NCBI GenBank assembly: GCA_964526375.1
Contig: CAZGLK010000006.1
Location: forward strand, 1-26,140
From: CAZGLK01 sp964526375
Lineage (GTDB): Bacteria > Patescibacteriota > Minisyncoccia > JACQLN01
Direction: 5' to 3'
DNA length: 26,140 nucleotides
Part shown: positions 15,762 to 21,810 of the stretch, in pieces
Numbering within the stretch: position 1 is the stretch's first letter
How the letters are laid out: every line of letters begins with the position of its first letter
The notes under the pieces: generated by a model
Databases searched by the model: none
The model's input: only the letters and a program-made list of their open reading frames with translations
Told to the model about the DNA's origin: nothing
Position numbers and translations under genes: made by a program

Positions 15762-15793
15762 CATCCTTATAATCTTAAGTTTGTAAGGATGTT
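15762..15793. repeat. Copy of the 34-nt hairpin family upstream of rarA
   Basis: The arms catccttat and gtaaggatg enclose a loop with cttaag, and a run of seven T follows on the + strand. On the minus strand its sequence aligns with the copy at 17696. It lies 9 nt before the rarA start. Confidence 0.6.
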
Positions 15794-15817
15794 GTTTTTT
15801 TGAGTAGTGTCAAGCCT

Positions 15818-15850
15818 GCCCCATTACTCAACTAGTTTGAGTAACGGGGC
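15818..15850. other. Hairpin, 13 bp with one mismatch
   Basis: gcccc-a-ttactcaa (15818-15831) pairs with ttgagtaa-c-ggggc (15837-15850). It is placed 3' of the nucleotidyltransferase-fold gene on the minus strand. No T-run follows directly, so termination is uncertain. Confidence 0.5.
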
Positions 15851-15878
15851 CCGCGCGCATTGGGTGTGGTTGATAGAA

Positions 15879-16289
15879 TCATATTTTTGTTTGCGTTTTT
15901 AAATAATTTTGAATCAACTCAATATCTCTCAAATCTTTTTCCCGCCCCAGCTCTGTTTTGAATTTTACCAGTTCCTCCAATTTCATAAAAGGAATACCGT
16001 CAATAACATCGGCGTTTTGTATCAACTCCCCGCTGTCGAGTTGATACCGCCCGCAGATAAAATCGGTACAGACCTCACAAATATCTTTTTTGATTGATTT
16101 GCGCCCGTCGGGTTTAAATTCCGTTTGCCAGCCGCCGCTTTTTTCTAGAGCGTCAAAAATATCTTGAGTAACCAAAAGATCAACATCCCCGGCTTCTCTT
16201 ATACCCCGCGCCGCCATGGCGCCGCTGCCCACCACCACATATTTTCCCGCCGGCAGGTTTAATTTTTTAACTTCTTCAAAGATGTTCAT
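15879..16289 (-). CDS. Nucleotidyltransferase-fold protein
   Basis: A 136-aa protein with the minimal nucleotidyltransferase pattern: VVVGSGAMAARGIREAGDVDLLVT (residues about 18-41) has the helix-turn GSGAMA and the metal-binding DVD. A third acidic position may be in the DGIPFMKLEELVKFKTELGREKD segment, whose end resembles the KD..D family pattern. Such proteins include antitoxin-like and MNT-type enzymes. No SD. The start at 16289 is preferred because the family pattern begins there; an extra 8 codons are possible. Function unknown. Confidence 0.65.
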   Translation of the reverse strand: MNIFEEVKKLNLPAGKYVVVGSGAMAARGIREAGDVDLLVTQDIFDALEKSGGWQTEFKPDGRKSIKKDICEVCTDFICGRYQLDSGELIQNADVIDGIPFMKLEELVKFKTELGREKDLRDIELIQNYLKTQTKI

Positions 16290-16361
16290 GGGTGTTCGTG
16301 CTTTGGCCCTCAAGCTTCAGACCTTTTGAAGATATCAGATTTATGGTATTTTGGAAATACT

Positions 16362-16426
16362 TGCGGGGTCATCTAGTGGTAGGATGCGACGCTCTGGACG
16401 CTGGTATCTGGGTCTCTAGGCCGCCA
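16362..16426 (+). pseudogene. Truncated tRNA-Gln-like sequence (anticodon CUG)
   Basis: It has a clear D-arm (atctagtggtaggat), an anticodon arm with loop ctctgga, and the first half of a T-arm (ctgggt). The T-loop and most of the 3' acceptor strand are missing; only gcgg/ccgc could close the ends. It lies 11 nt before an intact tRNA-Gln with the same anticodon, and so looks like a decayed duplicate. Confidence 0.6.
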
Positions 16427-16437
16427 AGGAATTCCAT

Positions 16438-16511
16438 TCCGGGATCGTCTAATGGTAGGACGTCGCGCTCTGGACGCGAAAATTGGGGTTCGAATCCCTG
16501 TCCCGGAGCCA
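16438..16511 (+). tRNA. tRNA-Gln (CUG)
   Basis: The acceptor tccggga pairs perfectly with tcccgga. The D-arm is gtctaatggtaggac and the anticodon arm tcgcg-CTCTGGA-cgcga gives CUG. The T-arm has ggttcgaat. The discriminator is G and CCA is encoded at 16509-16511. Confidence 0.93.
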
Positions 16512-16590
16512 ATGAAAAATCCGAAGCGAAGAGTTTTGTATCCAGATTTTTCTTTCTTCTTTCTGCGATATAAAATCGTCCGCCCACAAT

Positions 16591-16625
16591 AACATACCAA
16601 CATACTTGAGAATATAAGGATGTTG
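16591..16625. repeat. Partial copy of the 34-nt hairpin family
   Basis: The right half (acttgagaatataaggatgtt) matches the copy at 17696. The left arm is degenerate (aacataccaacat), so the stem is weak. It is located upstream of the pRiA4b ORF-3 family gene. Confidence 0.55.
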
Positions 16626-16669
16626 TTGTGGGCACGGCGCGGGGTATTTTCATTTTCACACAGATCAGG

Positions 16670-16675
16670 TACTAT
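16670..16675 (+). promoter_or_regulatory. -10 box for the pRiA4b ORF-3 family gene
   Basis: TACTAT lies 6 nt before the ATG at 16682, with a TTTCAT 16 nt further upstream. This would give a leaderless transcript. Confidence 0.4.
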
Positions 16676-16681
16676 AGGCCC

Positions 16682-17320
16682 ATGGAAAAGCCAGCGAATT
16701 CCGGCAGTATCTTGCAATTTAAGATCATTCTCAATTACAGTACGCCCCGAATATGGCGGCGGATTTTAGTTCCAGCCGATTGCACCTTCTTTGCCTTGCA
16801 CTGCGCCATTCAAAATGCGATGGGTTGGACCGACGGTCATCTGCACGCGTTTCATGTAGGAGAACAAAAAGGAAAGGATAGGATTACCATTGAATTTCCA
16901 AATCCGGAGACGAATGATTTCTACCGCCCGGGGGAGAATCGCGATGAACGTAAGGAGCATGTCGCCAATTATTTTGGTAAGACGATCAAACAATGTGTCT
17001 ACTGCTACGATTTCGGCGATAATTGGGGTCATACGGTTCTTTTGGAATGTGAATTGCCGCGAGATCCCAAAACACCATATCCGCGATGCGTGGCCGGCGA
17101 GAATGCCTGCCCGCCGGAGGATTGCGGCGGTGTGTGGGGCTATGAGGACCTGCAAAAAATTCTTAAAAATCCCCGCCACCAGGAACATGCTGAAATGTTG
17201 GAATGGCTTGGCATTGATGACCAGAAAGAATTTGACCCCCGCCAATTTTGTCCATCCGAGGTTGAGTTTGAAAATCCTAAAAAGCGCCTTGTGGTATGGA
17301 ACAAAGGATTCAGATTGTGA
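16682..17320 (+). CDS. Plasmid pRiA4b ORF-3 family protein
   Basis: A 212-aa protein matching the pRiA4b ORF-3-like family: LQFKIILNYSTPRIWRRILVPADCTFFALHCAIQNAMGWTDGHLHAFHV, YDFGDNWGHTVLLE and YPRCVAGENACPPEDCGGVWGYEDL are its main signatures. The Cys and His residues suggest a bound metal in the C-terminal half. The family is common in bacteria and on plasmids, but its role is not established. A longer frame from a GTG at 16628 exists. The ATG at 16682 is chosen because homology starts soon after and a -10 box lies just upstream. Confidence 0.88.
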   Translation: MEKPANSGSILQFKIILNYSTPRIWRRILVPADCTFFALHCAIQNAMGWTDGHLHAFHVGEQKGKDRITIEFPNPETNDFYRPGENRDERKEHVANYFGKTIKQCVYCYDFGDNWGHTVLLECELPRDPKTPYPRCVAGENACPPEDCGGVWGYEDLQKILKNPRHQEHAEMLEWLGIDDQKEFDPRQFCPSEVEFENPKKRLVVWNKGFRL

Positions 17321-17360
17321 CGCTCCCTAAAACTCGTCAAAACAAGAAAACAAGAACAAG

Positions 17361-17394
17361 AACATCCTTACATACTTGAGAATGTAAGGATGTT
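17361..17394. repeat. Best copy of the 34-nt hairpin family
   Basis: A perfect 13-bp stem (17361-17373 with 17382-17394) has the 8-nt loop acttgaga. The TTGAGA of the loop and first stem base is spaced 16 nt from the TATAAT at 17398. Confidence 0.85.
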
Positions 17395-17403
17395 GTGTAT
17401 AAT
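17376..17403 (+). promoter_or_regulatory. Promoter for the HTH regulator, formed by repeat plus TATAAT
   Basis: TTGAGA at 17376-17381 lies in the loop of the 34-nt hairpin and TATAAT at 17398-17403, with a 16-nt spacer. The ATG at 17410 follows the -10 box by 6 nt, so the mRNA would be leaderless. Confidence 0.65.
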
Positions 17404-17409
17404 AAGAAC

Positions 17410-17697
17410 ATGGGAAAGATTAAAACGGCAAAACAAATGGAGCGGCATCTGAAAGGTGTATCAAATCACTACCGTATTGAGATACTTCTTCTTATCGCCG
17501 AGCGCAACGGCATAACGTTGGAGGATATTGTTGAGACACTCGAGGCGAATGAGAAAACTATTGGCGAGCATACGCGGCGGCTTTATCAAGCCGGTCTTAT
17601 CAATAAAAAATATCGCGGCAAATTTGTGGAGCACGGCTTGTCGCCATACGGCAAAACATTTATTCGCTTCCTCAAAACATTTCAGCAAATACAATAA
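17410..17697 (+). CDS. Winged-helix HTH transcriptional regulator (ArsR-like)
   Basis: A 95-aa protein with the arrangement of ArsR/MarR-type winged helices: ERHLKGVSNHYRIEILLLIAERNGITLEDIVETLEANEKTIGEHTRRLYQAGLINKKYRGKFVEHGLSPYGKTFIRFL. The recognition helix is about residues 48-62 and the wing around KKYRGKFVEHGLSPYG. No metal-binding Cys motif is visible. The ATG at 17410 fits a perfect TATAAT just upstream; an ATG at 17395 would lie within the -10 region. 34-nt hairpins flank the gene on both sides, so it may form a separate transcription unit. Confidence 0.82.
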   Translation: MGKIKTAKQMERHLKGVSNHYRIEILLLIAERNGITLEDIVETLEANEKTIGEHTRRLYQAGLINKKYRGKFVEHGLSPYGKTFIRFLKTFQQIQ

Positions 17698-17729
17698 CAT
17701 CCTTACAAACTTGAGAATATAAGGATGTT
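17696..17729. repeat. Copy of the 34-nt hairpin family between the HTH gene and yceI
   Basis: aacatccttacaa and atataaggatgtt flank acttgaga; the outer 10 bp pair well. The first bases overlap the HTH gene stop codon. Confidence 0.8.
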
Positions 17730-17739
17730 GTTGTTTAAT
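17711..17739 (+). promoter_or_regulatory. Probable promoter for the yceI-cca operon
   Basis: TTGAGA (17711-17716), from the hairpin loop, is followed after 17 nt by TTTAAT (17734-17739). Start of transcription would be near 17746, about 30 nt before the ATG at 17778. Confidence 0.5.
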
Positions 17740-17777
17740 GCAATGTCAAGTGAGTGGCTAGTTTAATTAGATTTATT

Positions 17778-18500
17778 ATGAGCACGAAAATTTTCTTAAT
17801 AATTTTAGCGGCTTTGGCTGTGGGAGCGGCGGGGTGGTGGTATGTTGGTAGAAATGGCTCGGACGACTCGGAAAAGCGCGCTGATGGTGGTGGTAGTACC
17901 GCAAGTTTGCCCACCGTTCCGGAGGAAGCGCTGGCAGTTTTGCCTGACGGCGGCTATGTGCTGGATCCCGCCAGAGGCGAGCTTAAGTGGGAAGCTAAGA
18001 AGAAACTGATCGTCGGCTACACCGACAGAGGCGTGATAAGTCTGGCAGAGGGTTCGTTTGAGGTGGCCGATAGCGTGATCGTTTCGGGCAATGCCGCCAT
18101 AGATATGAATTCCATCGCTGTGGCCAGCACCGGCCGGGGCAAAGACGAGAGCCGGCTGGCCCGCCACTTAAAGTCGCCCGATTTTTTTGACGCCTCGGCT
18201 TATCCAACCGCCCGGATTGTTTTAACCAAGAGCGAAAAACTGACTGGCGACGCGACAGGAAACAATTTTAGCATGTCGGCCGACCTTACCATAAAGGGCA
18301 TAACTAATCCGATTAAGTTTCCGGCCAAGGTTTATCAATCGGGTGAAGATTTGGTGGTGGAGGCCACTATTGTTTTAGACAGATCCAAATGGGATGTGCG
18401 CTACGGTTCGGAAACATTTTTTGATAATCTGGGCAATGACATTATAGAAAACAACTTCACGATTTATCTTAAAGCGATTGCCGTTAAAAAAGCGTCATGA
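17778..18500 (+). CDS. YceI family lipid-binding-like protein, membrane anchored
   Basis: A 240-aa exported protein. Residues 4-22 are a signal anchor (IFLIILAALAVGAAGWWYV), followed by a Gly/Ser-rich linker. The YceI beta-barrel runs from about 65 to 235: GELKWEAKKKLIVGYTDRGVISLAEGSFEV, SRLARHLKSPDFFDASAYPTARIVLT, FSMSADLTIKGITNPIKFPAKV and DRSKWDVRYGS. YceI proteins bind polyisoprenoid or other amphiphilic lipids in the periplasm. The start at 17778 puts the hydrophobic segment at the N-terminus. It overlaps cca by ATGA. Confidence 0.9.
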   Translation: MSTKIFLIILAALAVGAAGWWYVGRNGSDDSEKRADGGGSTASLPTVPEEALAVLPDGGYVLDPARGELKWEAKKKLIVGYTDRGVISLAEGSFEVADSVIVSGNAAIDMNSIAVASTGRGKDESRLARHLKSPDFFDASAYPTARIVLTKSEKLTGDATGNNFSMSADLTIKGITNPIKFPAKVYQSGEDLVVEATIVLDRSKWDVRYGSETFFDNLGNDIIENNFTIYLKAIAVKKAS

Positions 18501-20038
18501 AATTAGCTGCTATTCCCAAGCATGTTTTGGAAATTTTAAGCCAGCTGGAAAAAGCTGGCTTTGAGGCTTATCTTGTTGGCGGTTGCGTGCGGGATCTTGT
18601 CCTGAGCGAAGTTGAAGGATTGCCTCCTAAAGTTAAAGATTGGGATATTACCACCAATGCCAAGCCGGAGGAGATTCAAGGAATTTTTCCCGATTCGGTT
18701 TATGAAAATCAGTTCGGCACGGTGGGAGTCAAAATAGCGACAAGTGACAAGAGACAAGTGACAAGTGAAATTGTAGAGGTGACGACTTATCGCAGGGAGG
18801 AAGCGTATACCGACAAAAGACATCCCGACGCCATAACTTTTGCGAAGACAATTGAGGAGGATTTGGCGAGGAGGGATTTTACGGTCAATGCCATGGCGTT
18901 GAATCTTGGAACTTATAACTTGGATCTCAAGTCTTCGGAAAAAAGATCCAAGATCCAAGATCCAAGGTACGAGATTACAGATCCTTTTAATGGCCAGCAG
19001 GATGTCAAAGATAGAATCATCCGCGCGGTGGGGAATCCGGCGGACAGATTTAGCGAAGACGCTTTGCGTTTGATGCGGGCGGTTAGGTTTGCGGCGCAGT
19101 TGGGATTTACGATCGAGTTGGAAACAAAATCAGCCATAAAATCGCAGGTCCATCTTTTGAAGATGATTGCCCGCGAACGGATCAGAGACGAGTTGATCAA
19201 GCTTGTTGAATCAGACGATCCTGAAAGGGGAATAATACTGATGCAGGAGCTGGGCTTGCTAAAAATCGTTTTGCCGGAGCTGGAGGAGGGCGTGGGCGTG
19301 AGCCAGAACCTGCATCACATTTACACCGTTTTTGATCACTTGGTAAAGTCGCTCGGCTTTGCGGCCAAGTATGGATTTAATGTCTATGTCCGTTTTGCCA
19401 GTTTATTGCACGACATCGGCAAGCCGCGCACCAAAGCCGGCCAGGGCCCCGCGGCCACATTTTACGGGCATGAATATGTGGGCGCCAAAATGGCGGCTCG
19501 GGCTTTGGAGCGCTTAAGATTCCCAAAGGATTTTATAGAAAAAGTTTGCACCTTAATCCGCTGTCACATGTTTTACTACAATGTGGGTGAGGTGACAGCG
19601 CGTTCGGTGAGGCGCCTCGTTAGAAAAGTCGGCCCGGAAAATATTAGCGAGCTTTTGCAGTTGCGCCAAGCCGAGCGCAAGGGCTCGGGCGTGCCCAAAG
19701 CCGAGCCCTACAAACTGCGCCACCTAAAGTACATGATAGAAAAAGTCTCGCGCGATCCACTGACCGTCGGCATGCTCAAAGTTAACGGCGATGATGTTAT
19801 GCAAACCCTAAACATTGAACCCGGGCCCAAAGTGGGCTATATTCTTAATGCCCTTTTGGAGGAGGTGATTGATGAGCCCGAGCGCAACGATCGCGATTAT
19901 TTAATCAAAAGGATGCAGGAGTTGAATCAACTTTCAGAATCAGATTTGATCAAGCTGGCTGCAGCTGGAAAGGATAGATTGGAAGAGGAAAGGGGGAAAG
20001 AAGATGAGGATATTAAAGAGAAATATTACGTAAGATAA
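18497..20038 (+). CDS. cca: CCA-adding tRNA nucleotidyltransferase with HD domain
   Basis: A 513-aa class II tRNA nucleotidyltransferase that builds or repairs the tRNA 3' CCA. It has VGGCVRDL (28-34), the catalytic DWD (48-50), RRDFTVNAMAL (125-135), DPFNGQQD, the template-like region RFSEDALRLMRAVRFAAQLGF and an HD domain with LLHDIGKPRT (HD at 305-306). Three short insertions of repeat-derived sequence sit in surface positions: LSEVEG (36-41), SDKRQVTSE (83-91) and about 141-160 (LDLKSSEKRSKIQDPRYEI). They keep the frame. The enzyme is useful here because tRNA-Pro and tRNA-Ala in the window lack an encoded CCA. Confidence 0.95.
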   Translation: MKLAAIPKHVLEILSQLEKAGFEAYLVGGCVRDLVLSEVEGLPPKVKDWDITTNAKPEEIQGIFPDSVYENQFGTVGVKIATSDKRQVTSEIVEVTTYRREEAYTDKRHPDAITFAKTIEEDLARRDFTVNAMALNLGTYNLDLKSSEKRSKIQDPRYEITDPFNGQQDVKDRIIRAVGNPADRFSEDALRLMRAVRFAAQLGFTIELETKSAIKSQVHLLKMIARERIRDELIKLVESDDPERGIILMQELGLLKIVLPELEEGVGVSQNLHHIYTVFDHLVKSLGFAAKYGFNVYVRFASLLHDIGKPRTKAGQGPAATFYGHEYVGAKMAARALERLRFPKDFIEKVCTLIRCHMFYYNVGEVTARSVRRLVRKVGPENISELLQLRQAERKGSGVPKAEPYKLRHLKYMIEKVSRDPLTVGMLKVNGDDVMQTLNIEPGPKVGYILNALLEEVIDEPERNDRDYLIKRMQELNQLSESDLIKLAAAGKDRLEEERGKEDEDIKEKYYVR

Positions 20039-20041
20039 TTC

Positions 20042-20938
20042 ATGGCTGAATTTAGCCCCGAGAGCGGGGATTACAAATCATTTGAGGAGCAGTTTGAGAA
20101 TCGCCAAAAGATTGAATCTTTGGGTGGCGTGATTGAGGTTGTGGATGTGATGCCTGAGCGGCCCAAAACCGAGGTGCCGGTTATATTCGCGCCTGGTTGG
20201 GGCGAAACACCAGAGACTTTCAAGGACTCTGTTAAAACCATGGCTGAATTGGAACGACGGGTTTTGTCGCTGGAGCATTCCCGGGGTGGTGAGACGGAAG
20301 AATTGCCGCAGACGGAATACCCTGCCGATGAGCTCCGGAAAGCCTTGGCGTTGATTAAAGTCCTTGAAGAAAAAGGCATAGATCGGGCCGATATTATTGC
20401 TCATTCCGAAGGCGCGATTAATTCGGTCATCGCCGCCGCGTTTCACCCCGAAAAAATCAGGAGCATGGTTTTGGTAGGACCGGGCGGCTTGATTGGTCCA
20501 GATAAATTCCCCAAGCTGGTTGGTAGATTCTCGCTCAATGTTATTAGGAGCGCTGTGCGGGCTTGGCAGGAACCGGACAGTAGGGAAGCTATAGTCCGAG
20601 ATGGCAACGAAACCGGAAAATATATTCTAAAGAATATACCCAGGGCGTGGAAAGAGGCAGTTGCGATTTCTGAATCGGATATCCACGAGGCCTTAAAAGA
20701 GCTGCATGAGCAGGGAATAGGTGTGGCGATTATCCATGGAGTGGATGATCCGGTTTTCCCGATGGATAAAATTCAGGAAGTTGTGAAGAAAGATCAAATT
20801 GACGGGTTTTATTCGGTCAAAGGAGATCATAATGAGATCTGGATCCATCCGGAGAAGTATGTGGCATTGGCTGATCAGGCCTTGGATGCTTTGGAGAAAA
20901 AGCGCCAGCGCGGGCAAAACAATCAGACGGCGGAGTAA
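20042..20938 (+). CDS. Alpha/beta hydrolase
   Basis: A 298-aa cytoplasmic alpha/beta-hydrolase-fold enzyme. FAPGWGETPETFKDS is the oxyanion-hole region, IIAHSEGAINS gives the nucleophile Ser in an H-S-E-G elbow, VAIIHGVDDPVFP supplies the acid Asp, and GDHNEIWIHP the catalytic His. An N-terminal extension of about 40 residues precedes the fold. No signal peptide. The start is 3 nt after the cca stop, so it is in the same operon. Substrate unknown. Confidence 0.85.
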   Translation: MAEFSPESGDYKSFEEQFENRQKIESLGGVIEVVDVMPERPKTEVPVIFAPGWGETPETFKDSVKTMAELERRVLSLEHSRGGETEELPQTEYPADELRKALALIKVLEEKGIDRADIIAHSEGAINSVIAAAFHPEKIRSMVLVGPGGLIGPDKFPKLVGRFSLNVIRSAVRAWQEPDSREAIVRDGNETGKYILKNIPRAWKEAVAISESDIHEALKELHEQGIGVAIIHGVDDPVFPMDKIQEVVKKDQIDGFYSVKGDHNEIWIHPEKYVALADQALDALEKKRQRGQNNQTAE

Positions 20939-20951
20939 TCCGCCAAATTTT

Positions 20952-21022
20952 CGGGCCGTAGTGTAGTGGTAGCACGAGTCCTTCGGGAGGATTTAGCCCG
21001 AGTTCGAATCTCGGCGGCCCGA
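20952..21022 (+). tRNA. tRNA-Pro (CGG)
   Basis: The acceptor cgggccg pairs perfectly with cggcccg, giving the C1-G72 and A73 typical of tRNA-Pro. The D-arm is gtgt…gcac, the anticodon arm agtcc-TTCGGGA-ggatt (CGG), and the T-arm ccgag-ttcgaat-ctcgg. No CCA is encoded after A73, so it needs the Cca enzyme. Confidence 0.85.
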
Positions 21023-21030
21023 CACGGATT

Positions 21031-21082
21031 TCTAACGGGGCTTCGGCAGGGTGTAGACTGGGTTCGATTCCCAGTGGCCCGA
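21031..21082 (+). pseudogene. Orphan tRNA 3' half with the tctaacgggg tag
   Basis: The 10-nt tag (21031-21040) is followed by 6 nt, a possible anticodon-stem 3' strand, a T-arm (ctggg-ttcgatt-cccag), the acceptor 3' strand tggcccg and A73. No matching 5' half with a complementary anticodon stem lies next to it. The acceptor strand could pair with the 5' end of the tRNA-Pro (cgggccg, one G-U). Confidence 0.6.
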
Positions 21083-21084
21083 CT
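21066..21084 (+). repeat. 19-bp direct repeat of a tRNA 3' end, copy 1
   Basis: gattcccagtggcccgact recurs at 21260-21278, with 175 nt between. A 12-nt inverted part-copy of the same T-arm (ctgggaatcgaa) lies at 21131-21142. Direct repeats of a tRNA end are typical of attachment sites. Confidence 0.75.
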
Positions 21085-21259
21085 GAACGCAGTGAGGGAG
21101 GGACAGAACACGACAACTGCTTGTCGTGCGCTGGGAATCGAAGGGGCCAAAAGCCAATGTCTTGGCTTTTGGCGGGCGATTACATTAGCTGGTCTTGATT
21201 GAAAATCGCCCGGGATGTTCAATGTGCCGCAGGCCGCCAGAAAACCCCGGCCCGCAGGG
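21085..21259. other. 175-nt structured insert between the tRNA-end direct repeats
   Basis: No gene. Three consecutive perfect hairpins: 21109-21128 (8 bp), 21146-21173 (12 bp, gccaaaagccaa arm) and 21174-21211 (8 bp, gggcgatt arm). An inverted T-arm fragment is at 21131-21142. Confidence 0.5.
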
Positions 21260-21278
21260 GATTCCCAGTGGCCCGACT
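21260..21278 (+). repeat. 19-bp direct repeat of a tRNA 3' end, copy 2
   Basis: Identical to 21066-21084. It ends 6 nt before the ATG of the HAD gene. Confidence 0.75.
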
Positions 21279-21284
21279 AACTAT

Positions 21285-21656
21285 ATGACAAATAAGAACA
21301 TCAAGAGGAAGAAAACTTTGGCTGTTGATTTTGACGGTGTGATCCATCGCTATTCCAGAGGTTGGCACGATGGCACTATTTACGATAAACCCATGAAAGG
21401 GGTTAAGTTGGCTTTGCGTAGGTTGCGTAAGGAATTTAAGATCGTAATTTTTAGCAGGCGAGCAGCTCATCAGGGAGCGGCAGAAATAAAAAAATGGTTG
21501 GGGGCCAATAAAATTTCTTATGATACCGTGACTAGGGTCAAGCCACGGGCGCATTGGTATATAGATGATCGGGCGATACGGTTTACAACTTGGGATAACA
21601 CCTTAAAGGAGCTGGCTCGTCTGGAGAAAAATTATCCTTTTAAGAACCGGAAGTGA
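21285..21656 (+). CDS. Small HAD-superfamily hydrolase
   Basis: A 123-aa protein with HAD motif I LAVDFDGVIHRY (both nucleophile-region Asp residues present), motif II-like IVIFSRR and a terminal YIDDRAIRF carrying the metal-binding Asp pair. It has no cap domain, as in short phage and bacterial HAD phosphatases acting on nucleotides or nucleic-acid ends. The start at 21285 is preferred: longer frames run through the tRNA-derived DNA. There is no SD, and the ATG is 6 nt after a tRNA 3' end. It therefore might be expressed from a processed tRNA-region transcript. Confidence 0.75.
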   Translation: MTNKNIKRKKTLAVDFDGVIHRYSRGWHDGTIYDKPMKGVKLALRRLRKEFKIVIFSRRAAHQGAAEIKKWLGANKISYDTVTRVKPRAHWYIDDRAIRFTTWDNTLKELARLEKNYPFKNRK

Positions 21657-21697
21657 TTTTTGGGCCGGTAGCTCAGTGGCATTACGCGGCATTTTCA

Positions 21698-21710
21698 CCC
21701 CGTTAGACAT
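21698..21710 (+). repeat. 13-nt inverted repeat, left arm, in the tRNA insert
   Basis: ccccgttagacat is the perfect complement of 21798-21810. It begins at anticodon-loop position 38 of the outer tRNA. Confidence 0.9.
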
Positions 21711-21720
21711 AGGCAAACAT

Positions 21721-21791
21721 GGGCCTATGGTCTAGTGGCATGACGCGACATTCGCATTGTCGAAGCGCCAGTTCGATTCTGGCTAGGTCCA
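21721..21791 (+). tRNA. tRNA-Ala (CGC), nested inside the tRNA-Glu-like gene
   Basis: The acceptor gggccta/taggtcc contains the G3-U70 pair, the main alanine identity element, and A73. The D-arm is gtct…gac, the anticodon arm cgaca-TTCGCAT-tgtcg (CGC), and the T-arm gccag-ttcgatt-ctggc. No CCA is encoded. Confidence 0.85.
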
Positions 21792-21797
21792 CAAAGA

Positions 21798-21810
21798 ATG
21801 TCTAACGGGG
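21798..21810 (+). repeat. 13-nt inverted repeat, right arm, in the tRNA insert
   Basis: atgtctaacgggg. Its last 10 nt (tctaacgggg) also stand directly before the orphan tRNA 3' half at 21031-21040. Confidence 0.9.

Noticed and set aside
14218..17729. CRISPR array from the repeated 34-nt hairpins
   Set aside because: The copies are spread over kilobases between genes and there are no regular spacers or cas genes.
21195..21284. N-terminal extension of the HAD protein
   Set aside because: The extension is encoded by tRNA-derived and hairpin DNA; motif I fits a start at 21285.
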